Of a stretch of 64,000 nucleotides of DNA, positions 16,672-23,159 are shown piece after piece. This DNA is from Lachnoanaerobaculum gingivalis. GTDB lineage: Bacteria; Bacillota; Clostridia; Lachnospirales; Lachnospiraceae. A program made the translations under genes and the position numbers. The notes under the pieces were generated by a model that searched no databases, had not been told where the DNA came from, and saw only the letters and a list, made by a program, of their open reading frames with translations. The stretch lies in the NCBI RefSeq assembly GCF_003862475.1, contig NZ_RRCO01000006.1:1-64000 (forward strand), in the 5' to 3' direction. Positions within the stretch are counted from its first letter, which is position 1. Each line of letters opens with the position of its first letter.

Positions 16672-17042
16672 AGTTTTAAGGTCTCCTTATACAGGTTGTA
16701 ATGCAGCCTCGTCTCTTCATCATAATACTGGTTTTGAAGTAGGAACGACTGATGCGCGTTCTTGTAAACCCGATCGTCCTTTTTCAGACGGCCCCAGGCG
16801 GTGTATTCACCGTACCATAAGAGATTGCCGTGGATGTCGGTCATCTCGCGCGATATACCGACTTGATCGCAGTGGAAGTAGTGGGTTTTCTGGCAGCTCC
16901 CGCTTAAATCATGCGGGAATGACATTCCTGAAACTTCTCCATCTTTCAGAAAACCTTTGCCTATCCTTCTATCCAAGGCGTCGTAGGTGTAGGCCCAAGT
17001 CTCTTTGCTGCCGTCTTTTTTAAAGATTTGGGCTTTAACCAA
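16668..17042 (-). pseudogene. Rhs core 3' fragment
   Basis: It encodes WAYTYDALDRRIGKGFLKDG, KTHYFHCDQVGISREMTDIH, GNLLWYGEYTAWGRLKKDDR and a NQYYDEETRLHYNLYKE end that stops at the next gene. The core is cut before the [10 protein letters not shown] block, so the tip has been lost entirely. A GGGCCGTCTGAA (16783-16794) sits in GRLKKD, showing the GCCGTCTGAA core used by other Neisseria dialects. This is the longest unbroken core frame after 4969-5491. Confidence 0.8.
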
Positions 17043-17073
17043 TTTGTTGAGGTTCGTCTCAATCTACAGCTTG

Positions 17074-17307
17074 CTAATTATTGATAATAGATTTTTTAGC
17101 TATATGTATTAGATCTTTATAATTCTCCATAAAAGGTTCTTCTAATGTGGATTCTAATAAGCATTCTAAGTCATATAGTATTTTTTGCTCAGCTTCATCA
17201 ATAATTTCATTATTTTCAACGAACTTAACAAGCCATTCAAAAAAAACTAAGACTTCATGGTTGTTTAATTTAATAATATAGTCGTTAGACTCTTTTTTAA
17301 TTTCCAT
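17074..17307 (-). CDS. Small immunity-type protein (77 aa)
   Basis: An acidic small protein with an N-terminal strand (DYIIKLNNHEVLVFFEWLVK) and a helical C-terminal half (DEAEQKILYDLECLLESTLE). The start lies behind GAGGAGCATTATAATAT. It sits between an Rhs core piece and a DUS terminator. I do not recognise the family with confidence. Confidence 0.6.
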   Translation of the reverse strand: MEIKKESNDYIIKLNNHEVLVFFEWLVKFVENNEIIDEAEQKILYDLECLLESTLEEPFMENYKDLIHIAKKSIINN

Positions 17308-17377
17308 AATATTATAATGCTCCTCGAGAAACTACATATTGTAACTGACTGGTAACGAGATTGTTAAAGAACCCATA

Positions 17378-17417
17378 TTTCAGACGACCTCAAAGAGGAT
17401 AGTGAGGTCGTCTGAAA
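17378..17417. terminator. Inverted DUS pair (Neisseria-style terminator)
   Basis: Two exact 12-mers, TTCAGACGACCT (17379-17390) and AGGTCGTCTGAA (17405-17416), form a 15-bp perfect stem with a 10-base loop (AAGAGGATAG), followed by AAAAAC. Inverted DUS pairs are used as intrinsic terminators in Neisseria. Here the hairpin lies downstream of the 187-residue gene and upstream of the 77-residue gene on the minus strand. Confidence 0.85.
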
Positions 17418-17486
17418 AACAGAAGCTGCGTGCGTACCGCGAAGACTTTACGTCGGGATTGGAACTTTCATACGGGCTACGGCTTG
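17404..17486 (-). repeat. Module-boundary repeat
   Basis: It runs from the DUS through AGCTGCGTGCGTACCGCG, TTTACGTCGGGATTGG, and TTTCATACGGGCTACGGC. It overlaps the next gene's stop: the last codons of the 187-residue gene (QSKP, stop) are written in this block, showing that the gene end was made by fusion to it. Confidence 0.75.
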
Positions 17487-18040
17487 CTTTGAAATCTGTT
17501 TTTGAACGTAATGAACTTTTCATATGAATTCAATTGTTCAGCAGAATAATTTTCCATAATTTCAGCATTATCACTATCTACAATAGAAACAAAAAATATG
17601 ACATTCTTTGTTTTTTTCTTATCTATATTTTCTATTGCTTTTTTAAATCCTTCTATAATTGAATCATATACTTCTGACTGATATTGCTCAAAATTATCTT
17701 CTGTTATTGATGCATTTGCATTAATAAGAATATTTTGAATATCATTACTAAATACACTATCTATTTTCTCAGGAACCTCTCCAAGCCCTATTGCAAATTG
17801 AGGGTAATACCATTTAATAAAAGGCTGTTCTTCTTTTGGGTAGTTTAGTTTTTCTATTTCGTAGTGAGAAATAGTGTTAGCAGCCCAACCTAGATATGAG
17901 CAATAGTCATCAATATATAATGAGTAAGCAAAAACATCATTAGAATTATATCTCTCTAATACATAGTTAAATGTCTCTGTAACTCCTTTATATACATTCT
18001 GAATTAAATCTTGAATTATAGAATTACTTAAAATATTCAT
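17477..18040 (-). CDS. DUF4303-like immunity-type protein (187 aa)
   Basis: The protein has an N-terminal helix pair, a FAYSLYIDDYCSYLGWAANT segment, then KWYYPQFAIGLGEVPEKIDS and a late KKTKNVIFFVSIVDSDNAEI strand. This order resembles DUF4303 proteins found near polymorphic toxins (assignment from motif style only). The start has GAAAGGAAAATCAAA. The C-terminal five residues derive from the module-boundary repeat, so the native end may have been trimmed. Confidence 0.55.
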   Translation of the reverse strand: MNILSNSIIQDLIQNVYKGVTETFNYVLERYNSNDVFAYSLYIDDYCSYLGWAANTISHYEIEKLNYPKEEQPFIKWYYPQFAIGLGEVPEKIDSVFSNDIQNILINANASITEDNFEQYQSEVYDSIIEGFKKAIENIDKKKTKNVIFFVSIVDSDNAEIMENYSAEQLNSYEKFITFKNRFQSKP

Positions 18041-18084
18041 TTTGATTTTCCTTTCATAGAAATTTTGATATCAATCATTCTCTA

Positions 18085-18273
18085 TTAACATTTACTACGT
18101 AACCCGTATTTTCCAATAACCTTACCACCAATTCTAGTTAATTGCTTGCTCATATATCTATCTGCTTGAGCTTTGTTCATTAGACGTAATTTCATCCATC
18201 TTGTTACCCTCTTATCAGCCTTCTCCAACGGGAGAGGGAGTAGATGTTGGGATGGAAAAAGTATATCCAACAC
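18085..18273 (-). pseudogene. Possible toxin-tip tail
   Basis: A basic frame ends RVTRWMKLRLMNKAQADRYM, SKQLTRIGGKVIGKYGLRSK C. It has no ATG or ribosome site, and it lies between two immunity genes where a tip tail would be expected. The composition is like the end of a nuclease tip. No family assignment is possible. Confidence 0.35.
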
Positions 18274-18287
18274 TTCTTTGATTTATA

Positions 18288-18923
18288 TTAATCCCAAAAA
18301 AGGTCTGAATTATTTAATTCCTTCCACTCTTCCAAAGAATAAAGAAAAGGCAAAGAAAAGTTTTCCAATATTTTTTCTTTTAAATTTTCTGACACCATAA
18401 ATGCTCCTGAATAATTATAATTGGTAGACAATAAAATGTCCTTATCTGAATTAGTATATGCCTCCAGTGAAAAATCATCTTCATCTAATGCTAAATCTGG
18501 GTAAATAATTTCATCCTGAATTTCCCAATCAACTATTCTTACCAAATAATAGGCTTCGTTCGTCAATAACTCCCCTTTTGTATTGACAATAATTGCTTTA
18601 CTCATTCCAAAATCATGATCAAATCCGTATTTTTTAATAAATTCCAAAAAATGTGCTGACATGATAAAGAAATCATTATATGGAAGAAAATCAAAAGTAA
18701 CACCTCTTGCTTTCTTTAAGCAGACATAAACTTTTTCAGGCATTGGAGGAATTTCTTGTCCCTTTACAAACCAACTCCATGGAAAGTCAAAATCAGGATG
18801 CGTTTTTTTAGGGTTAAACTTCTCTGATATACCTAGAACACCACTACTTACACGTGGTAACCCCATTTTTGCTGCTTTATCCATGCTTTGTAGGGCATAT
18901 CCCCATACTAGTAATTTTTTCAT
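18288..18923 (-). CDS. Unrecognised immunity-type protein (211 aa)
   Basis: The ATG has an ideal AGGAGGATATT. The protein includes PDFDFPWSWFVKGQEIPPMP, KVYVCLKKARGVTFDFLPYN and DFFIMSAHFLEFIKKYGFDH, then an acidic stretch and a YSGAFMVSENLKEKILENF segment. The FLPYNDFFIMS/FLEFIKKYG pairing is reminiscent of larger SUKH-associated or DUF1629-type immunity proteins, but I would not assign it. It lies just 3' of an Rhs fragment at 18933-19135. Confidence 0.6.
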   Translation of the reverse strand: MKKLLVWGYALQSMDKAAKMGLPRVSSGVLGISEKFNPKKTHPDFDFPWSWFVKGQEIPPMPEKVYVCLKKARGVTFDFLPYNDFFIMSAHFLEFIKKYGFDHDFGMSKAIIVNTKGELLTNEAYYLVRIVDWEIQDEIIYPDLALDEDDFSLEAYTNSDKDILLSTNYNYSGAFMVSENLKEKILENFSLPFLYSLEEWKELNNSDLFWD

Positions 18924-18932
18924 AATATCCTC

Positions 18933-19135
18933 CTAATCTAATCGTTTGGGTGAGTTGGTAGATGAACATTCTCCAACAGATATGGACTTACTCAAACGTT
19001 TTTTAACCTTTCTTGTAAATCTTGTACACGCCGTTAGGCTGGCTGTGTTCGACCATGATATGGTTGCGGTAGGCGAAACCGCGCAGTTTTTGCTGTCACG
19101 TCCATAAACGGCAGTCAAATCGCCGTAGTATAGTT
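18933..19135 (-). pseudogene. Rhs core fragment
   Basis: Different frames give LTAVYGRDS, RGFAYRNHIMVEHSQPNGVY and KIYKKG, ending in a frame-lost tail that stops just before the 211-residue gene's ribosome site. It is GC-richer than its surroundings. Only about 35 recognisable codons remain. Confidence 0.55.
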
Positions 19136-19151
19136 AATTTCCTATTTTGTT

Positions 19152-19434
19152 TAAAATGAGACTACTGCATCAGAAATTTTATGTAATTTATATTTTTCCC
19201 AAAGCATATTGATAATATCCTCTTCTGAGGCATTAACTATCTTTGATCCAATAGAATATTCCATAAATTTATTTCTTTGTTGATTTAAGTCATTTTCATT
19301 TCCCAGCAACTCATACACTCATCGCAACAGAAAAATAACTTATTAAAGTTAATGTTTTTTTAATAATTAATCTTCCTTGTCCATCACATATAGGACATTC
19401 TTTAAACCAAAAATAATCAGTTTTTATCATATTG
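19152..19434 (-). pseudogene. Zinc-ribbon immunity-type gene, frameshifted
   Basis: The 5' frame is MIKTDYFWFKECPICDGQGR LIIKKTLTL, with a CxxC pair. A shift near 19320-19340 leads into CCDEC-like text and then YELLGNENDLNQQRNKFMEY SIGSKIVNASEEDI, ending KISDAVVSF. Together they look like the small two-CxxC proteins found as immunity partners. At least one frameshift inactivates it. Confidence 0.5.
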
Positions 19435-19913
19435 GGTATCCTGTAATAATCTTATTAGTGCCTTTAATTACAATAATTTTAAATTTTGTGAGAATAGCTC
19501 CTGTATCTCTATTATAACAGATTGGTTAATTTATTCCTACATTATATGTATCCGTATCATTATCTGAACTCTCAGGACAACGATTCTTCTTCATCCTTTT
19601 CTTCCATGCTTTGTTAACTGTTGAATCAGGTTGCAGAAGTAGTCGTAGGAATAGCTGCTGCCGTTATATTTTTTAAGACTATTGTCTTGAACTGTAGGGC
19701 TATCGTTATCGGACACCCTATGTCGGGATTATGGACGGCTTACTTGATCCTAATCCAGAAGTTATAGGTTTGTAACGATAATCTGCTCAAACTTATTAAT
19801 CAACCTGCATTATTCACGGTACGATATTTAAGTTAATTACCGTGCTATAAATCTTTAAACCTAATCCATGACGCTATAACTGACTTGATACACCTAAAAA
19901 TGGGCAGACTTCC
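19435..19913. other. Degraded intergenic stretch left of IS1380
   Basis: No coding frame survives. The minus strand between about 19600 and 19700 has a GC-richer patch with YNGSSYSYDYFCNLIQQL, an Rhs-like scrap, and a decayed boundary-repeat trace near 19700-19760 (ACACCCTATGTCGGGATT). A short hairpin (CACGGTA with TACCGTG) lies near 19816-19846. Confidence 0.4.
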
Positions 19914-21456
19914 CCTAGGTAGAGTTTACAAGTAGTTATCAAGCTGTCAAGGTTCATTATTAGTTGTTATTCAAGCTGTATACATAGCTTGCTGATATTT
20001 GATAGAGTATCATAGAACTCATCCTTATATGGGCAACTGCTACACAGCTTGAATGTTATATACCTTGCTGAACGAATTACTTTTGCAGCAATCTTTAGCA
20101 GTTTTAGACGGACAGTATCAATGCGTTGTTTTCTCATATTTGCAGATAACGCCAATCGTCTAAACCAATTAAATATGTTATAAGCAAGTGCATGTATTTG
20201 AAGCCTGTTGGCATTTACAATTCTTGTATGACTGCTGACAGAAGCAAAGTCAAAACCTGTTTTACTTTCCTTTATGAAGTTTTCCATCAAGCCTCTTTTG
20301 CAATAGAACTTGATAAGATATTCAGGGGATGATTCCATGTTTGTAACAATGAATGTATACATGTAAGTCATTTGGTTTTCAGGTTTTTCAACTTTACAGA
20401 CAACACGTCTTTCATAAGGCCAAGGACCTGCCTGATACATGAATTCACCATAAACTACAGCATAATCTACTTTGTTGTTTTTTGTGATTTCATCAAGTTC
20501 ATCTACAAGATATGATGCTTTATCACGAAGTATAGCATTCTCTTTCAAACGAATTACATAGCCGGTGCCGTTTTCTTCACACTGTTTATATAAACCGGGT
20601 GTTGCAAAGCCACTATCTCCACGAAGGAGAAGTTTAATTTCCGGAAAATCTTCAAGATATTCATCAAGTATAGGCTGAAGAAATTCCACAACTCCTGTGC
20701 TTGAATACTTAGTCCCATCGCGAAGCTGAATTTTAATCAAATCTCCTGTGATTCCATCATAGCAAACAAGTGGATGGTAACCGTTACTTTGATAGTGGAA
20801 GTTAAATGCTCTACCTTCCTGTTTGCCATAGGCATTAAGGAGTGTTGAGTCCAAATCTAAAATGATAGCTTCCGGCATCTGAATGCTATAAACTTTCTTT
20901 CGAAGAATTTGATTTATTGAAAGGAACTGATTCAGTGAATCCTCATCCATTCGATTATGAAATCTTGAAATGGTTGGTTGTGATGCTAAAGTGTCTTTAT
21001 TTAGCACTGCTTTAAACACAGGATCATTTGTAAGTTCATCTGAAGCGTCATCTTCAAAATAACCTGCAATGATCATATATATCATCTGAAGAAGATTTTC
21101 TTTATCAGTGTGATAACGGAATAATGCAGAATCATTGGTCTTAAATGATTGACTGAAAAGTTTATCAATGCCAAGTTTACTTACGAATTCTTTTATAAGA
21201 AGTAAGCCTGCATCAGAGGATAAATCTCCTCCATCGAAATTAATTTTAATTTTTCTATTGCTTTCAAGTGATAAGGTGTTTACAATACTCATAAAGGGCT
21301 CCTTTGTGTATTTTTTTTGAGTTTAAGCACCTTAATTTTACCACAAATGGACGCTCTTTTTTTCTTCACTTAATAAGTGAAAGCAATATTTTGTTAAAAT
21401 ATAGTAATTATGTGGCTTTCAGCCACTTTCATGGAGTTAACAATGAATAATCTAGG
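19914..21456 (-). mobile_element. IS1380-family insertion sequence
   Basis: An intact IS1380-type transposase is enclosed between a left CCTAGGTAGAG and a right end whose complement begins CCTAGATTATT. The right edge is precise, because the duplicated block's sequence resumes at 21457. The left edge is estimated. The flanks do not match each other, so insertion was followed by deletion or rearrangement. The coding style is Firmicute-like, unlike the Rhs DNA, so it entered after the island arrived. Confidence 0.75.
19967..21292 (-). CDS. IS1380-family transposase
   Basis: This is a 441-residue DDE transposase. The N-terminus INFDGGDLSSDAGLLLIKEF is the family hallmark. The catalytic region includes AIILDLDSTLLNAYGKQEGR (first Asp), LLLRGDSGFATPGLYKQCEE (second Asp) and the late YCKRGLMENFIKESKTGFDF (YREK-like box with Glu). 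It is full length and free of stops, so the element may still be mobile. It starts at ATG 21292, preceded by AAAGGAGCCC. Confidence 0.9.
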   Translation of the reverse strand: MSIVNTLSLESNRKIKINFDGGDLSSDAGLLLIKEFVSKLGIDKLFSQSFKTNDSALFRYHTDKENLLQMIYMIIAGYFEDDASDELTNDPVFKAVLNKDTLASQPTISRFHNRMDEDSLNQFLSINQILRKKVYSIQMPEAIILDLDSTLLNAYGKQEGRAFNFHYQSNGYHPLVCYDGITGDLIKIQLRDGTKYSSTGVVEFLQPILDEYLEDFPEIKLLLRGDSGFATPGLYKQCEENGTGYVIRLKENAILRDKASYLVDELDEITKNNKVDYAVVYGEFMYQAGPWPYERRVVCKVEKPENQMTYMYTFIVTNMESSPEYLIKFYCKRGLMENFIKESKTGFDFASVSSHTRIVNANRLQIHALAYNIFNWFRRLALSANMRKQRIDTVRLKLLKIAAKVIRSARYITFKLCSSCPYKDEFYDTLSNISKLCIQLE

Positions 21457-21579
21457 ATTATCTATACTAGGATTTTCTATCGAGCTTAGTAAAAGTGTAT
21501 TTAAATGTAAAGTATTTTCATTTTTTGGGTTATCTGATATTTGATTTTTAATTAATAAAATTAGATTGTTTTTTTTCAT
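21457..21579 (-). pseudogene. 255-residue immunity-type gene, cut by IS1380
   Basis: The first 41 codons match 7332-7454 except for one residue (SSIENPSIDN versus SLIENPSIDN). After that the frame enters the IS1380 end and stops. The intact gene is the copy at 6687-7454. Confidence 0.85.
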
Positions 21580-21712
21580 ATCTTACTTTCTACCTTTTAA
21601 GGTATGGCAATATTTGCAGGAATACTTTTCTTAATTAACTCTTCTGAATCTGCCGCAGTGGCACTTCGTGCAAATGAAGTTCTCAAAGAAGCTGTTTTTT
21701 ACAACGCCTTAT

Positions 21713-22012
21713 TTAATCAGATTGATTTTCAAATCGCATAAAAAAACATCCTTTGTACATATTTAATGAAAGAATATTATCATTATTTTCAATAACATAT
21801 ATTTTCTCATATAGAAAATTTGGAAAATCAGCCAATACATCTGTAACTGCACTATCTATTGCTTCATACTCATCATCTGTCAGTGGTGAATCAATATATA
21901 CATAAAGAGCGAAAAATTCTTCGGTCATATCAAATGCAATAAGTCTGACTTTGTTACAAATTGCCCCAAGAAAAGCCGTTTGCATACTTAGAATAATTTC
22001 TTGTTTTTTCAT
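21713..22012 (-). CDS. Unrecognised immunity-type protein (99 aa), copy 2
   Basis: It is nearly identical to the gene at 7588-7887 (changes such as AVTDVLADFPN for ALTDVLTDFPN and NMYKG for NIYKG). The frame is intact and the same ATG is available, so both copies could be expressed. Its downstream partner is truncated by IS1380 here. Retention of an intact frame despite duplication suggests either recency or continued selection. Confidence 0.6.
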   Translation of the reverse strand: MKKQEIILSMQTAFLGAICNKVRLIAFDMTEEFFALYVYIDSPLTDDEYEAIDSAVTDVLADFPNFLYEKIYVIENNDNILSLNMYKGCFFMRFENQSD

Positions 22013-22236
22013 AATTAATTTCTCCAATAAAATATAGAATTTATGTTATATCAGGCAATGTAGGAACAATAAGGGCTTATTTTGGAATGAATGAATTATT
22101 CCCCATTCTGTCGGAGTCTCGTCTCCTGTATCCTTGCCAAGTTGTAGAGGTTAAATACAATATATAATAAATTTTCTAAATTAAATTTATTATACCTGTT
22201 GCATTTTAATGTAGTTTTCGAATGTTTATATATTTG

Positions 22237-22533
22237 TTAGTTTTTTATTTCGATTAAAAAATAGGTATCTAATAAATCAAGAAAATCGAAATAATTTTGT
22301 TTATCTTTATTTTCATCAAAATTTATCCCTTTAATTAAAAATGAGTACTTAGGAAATAGATTCTCTAATCTTAAAATAAGATCCGCTCCCCAAGAAATTT
22401 CTTTTGGCGAAATATTAGGAGAAGTTTTTTTTGCATAAAGATTAAAGTAATATTGCTTAGAGTATTTACTTTTTTGGATATTAAACATGCATTGAATATG
22501 ACTATTATTATAGAAATAATTCGAGGTATTCAA
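22237..22533 (-). CDS. Unrecognised small protein at the island edge (98 aa)
   Basis: A strand-rich soluble protein (NNSHIQCMFNIQKSKYSKQY; ISWGADLILRLENLFPKYSF) ending FLDLLDTYFLIEIKN. The only starts are TTG at 22533 or internal codons, and there is no ribosome site, so the 5' end may be cut by the IS junction just upstream. Its composition matches the other immunity-type genes. It is the first gene of the island in the direction of transcription. Confidence 0.45.
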   Translation of the reverse strand: MNTSNYFYNNSHIQCMFNIQKSKYSKQYYFNLYAKKTSPNISPKEISWGADLILRLENLFPKYSFLIKGINFDENKDKQNYFDFLDLLDTYFLIEIKN

Positions 22534-22540
22534 TTTTAAA

Positions 22541-22888
22541 AAATCATTTTTTTTAAATAGCTCTTAACTCTTAAGTCTTTTAACACTATTATACCACTGT
22601 ATCTACTTTATCTATGCTTCAAATACTATTATTATAGCCATAAATATTTTAAATAAAATGTACAATTGAACCACCACTTCCTATGCACCTATTGGAGCAA
22701 AAAATGTACAAATCAATTCCTTAGATTTGATTATATGATGCACTATAAAAGATACAAAATACCACTCTAGAATAATGTACAAAACAAAAATAAAATACAC
22801 TTTTTAAAGAATGTACTTTATGCTTATAATTCAGTTGTATCAATGGTTTAGCTCTAGTTAAGTCAATTGTACATAAATTTTTAGTTTT
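22541..22888. other. Non-coding IS-like end region with TGTACA motifs
   Basis: No coding frame. TGTACA or TGTACT occurs about five times at irregular spacing (near 22658, 22705, 22776, 22813, 22869), next to a GC-richer segment around 22670-22700 (GAACCACCACTTCCTATGCA). Multiple short terminal repeats of this kind are seen at IS21-family ends. No transposase is present, so the assignment is weak. Confidence 0.3.
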
Positions 22889-22992
22889 TAAAATACTATT
22901 TTTTAAGTTTCAAAACGAAATAAAAATACCCTGAAACCCGGTAAAACACTGGGTTTCATGGACATTTTAAGTTTTGAAACTGTCAAAGACAG
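22889..22992 (+). mobile_element. IS1634-type element end, right of the island
   Basis: It matches 398-498 in the same orientation: CTATTTTTTAAGTTTCAAAA, the hairpin CCCTGAAACCC/GGGTTTCATGG and the tip CTGTCAAAGACAG. No transposase codons remain on its left. With the left copy it brackets the foreign island. Confidence 0.7.
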
Positions 22993-23002
22993 GAACAAAA
23001 TA

Positions 23003-23100
23003 TCCTGACAAAGTAACAAAGCCAAAACGCCTTGTATTTGTCAGGATATTTCTATTTCGCTCTGCGAGAAGTAAAATTACTTATTTCCCGACAGTCCCTT
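23003..23100. repeat. Dispersed hairpin repeat, right copy
   Basis: Same orientation as 1-97, about seven-eighths identical, opening TCCTGACAAAG and containing TTTGTCAGGA. It lies between the IS end and the nrdD terminator, marking the transition back to host chromosome. Confidence 0.6.
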
Positions 23101-23107
23101 TTTGCAT

Positions 23108-23148
23108 TAAAAAAGCTGCCGCATTTTTGTGCAACAGCTTTTAAACTT
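23108..23148 (-). terminator. Terminator of nrdD
   Basis: On the minus strand AAAAGCTGTTGCACA and TGCGGCAGCTTTTTT form a stem followed by a T run, starting 12 bases after the nrdD stop. No nrdG (activase) gene lies between them. Confidence 0.8.
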
Positions 23149-23159
23149 TATATTCAATT

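Larger units (their letters stand above)
21457..22120. repeat. 665-bp duplicated block, copy 2
   Basis: Nearly identical to 7332-7996. Its left border is the IS1380 right end. Its right border is at GTCGGAGTCTC, where copy 1 runs on into Rhs core and this copy does not. It carries the whole 99-residue gene and only 41 codons of the 255-residue gene. Confidence 0.85.

Noticed and set aside
18210-18260. Possible Correia-like or MITE repeat (CTCTTATCAG, CTCCAACGGGAGAGGG)
   Set aside because: Only one copy in the window and no terminal repeats could be defined.
511-22888. The island as an assembly chimera or Neisseria contamination
   Set aside because: An intact Firmicute-style IS1380 is embedded in it, both edges carry related IS ends, and its DUS and Rhs frames are decayed in a way a live Neisseria contig would not be. 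It cannot be fully excluded without read coverage.
511-22888. Prophage or integrative element
   Set aside because: No integrase, capsid, tail, portal or conjugation gene was seen, and no attachment-site repeat with a tRNA.
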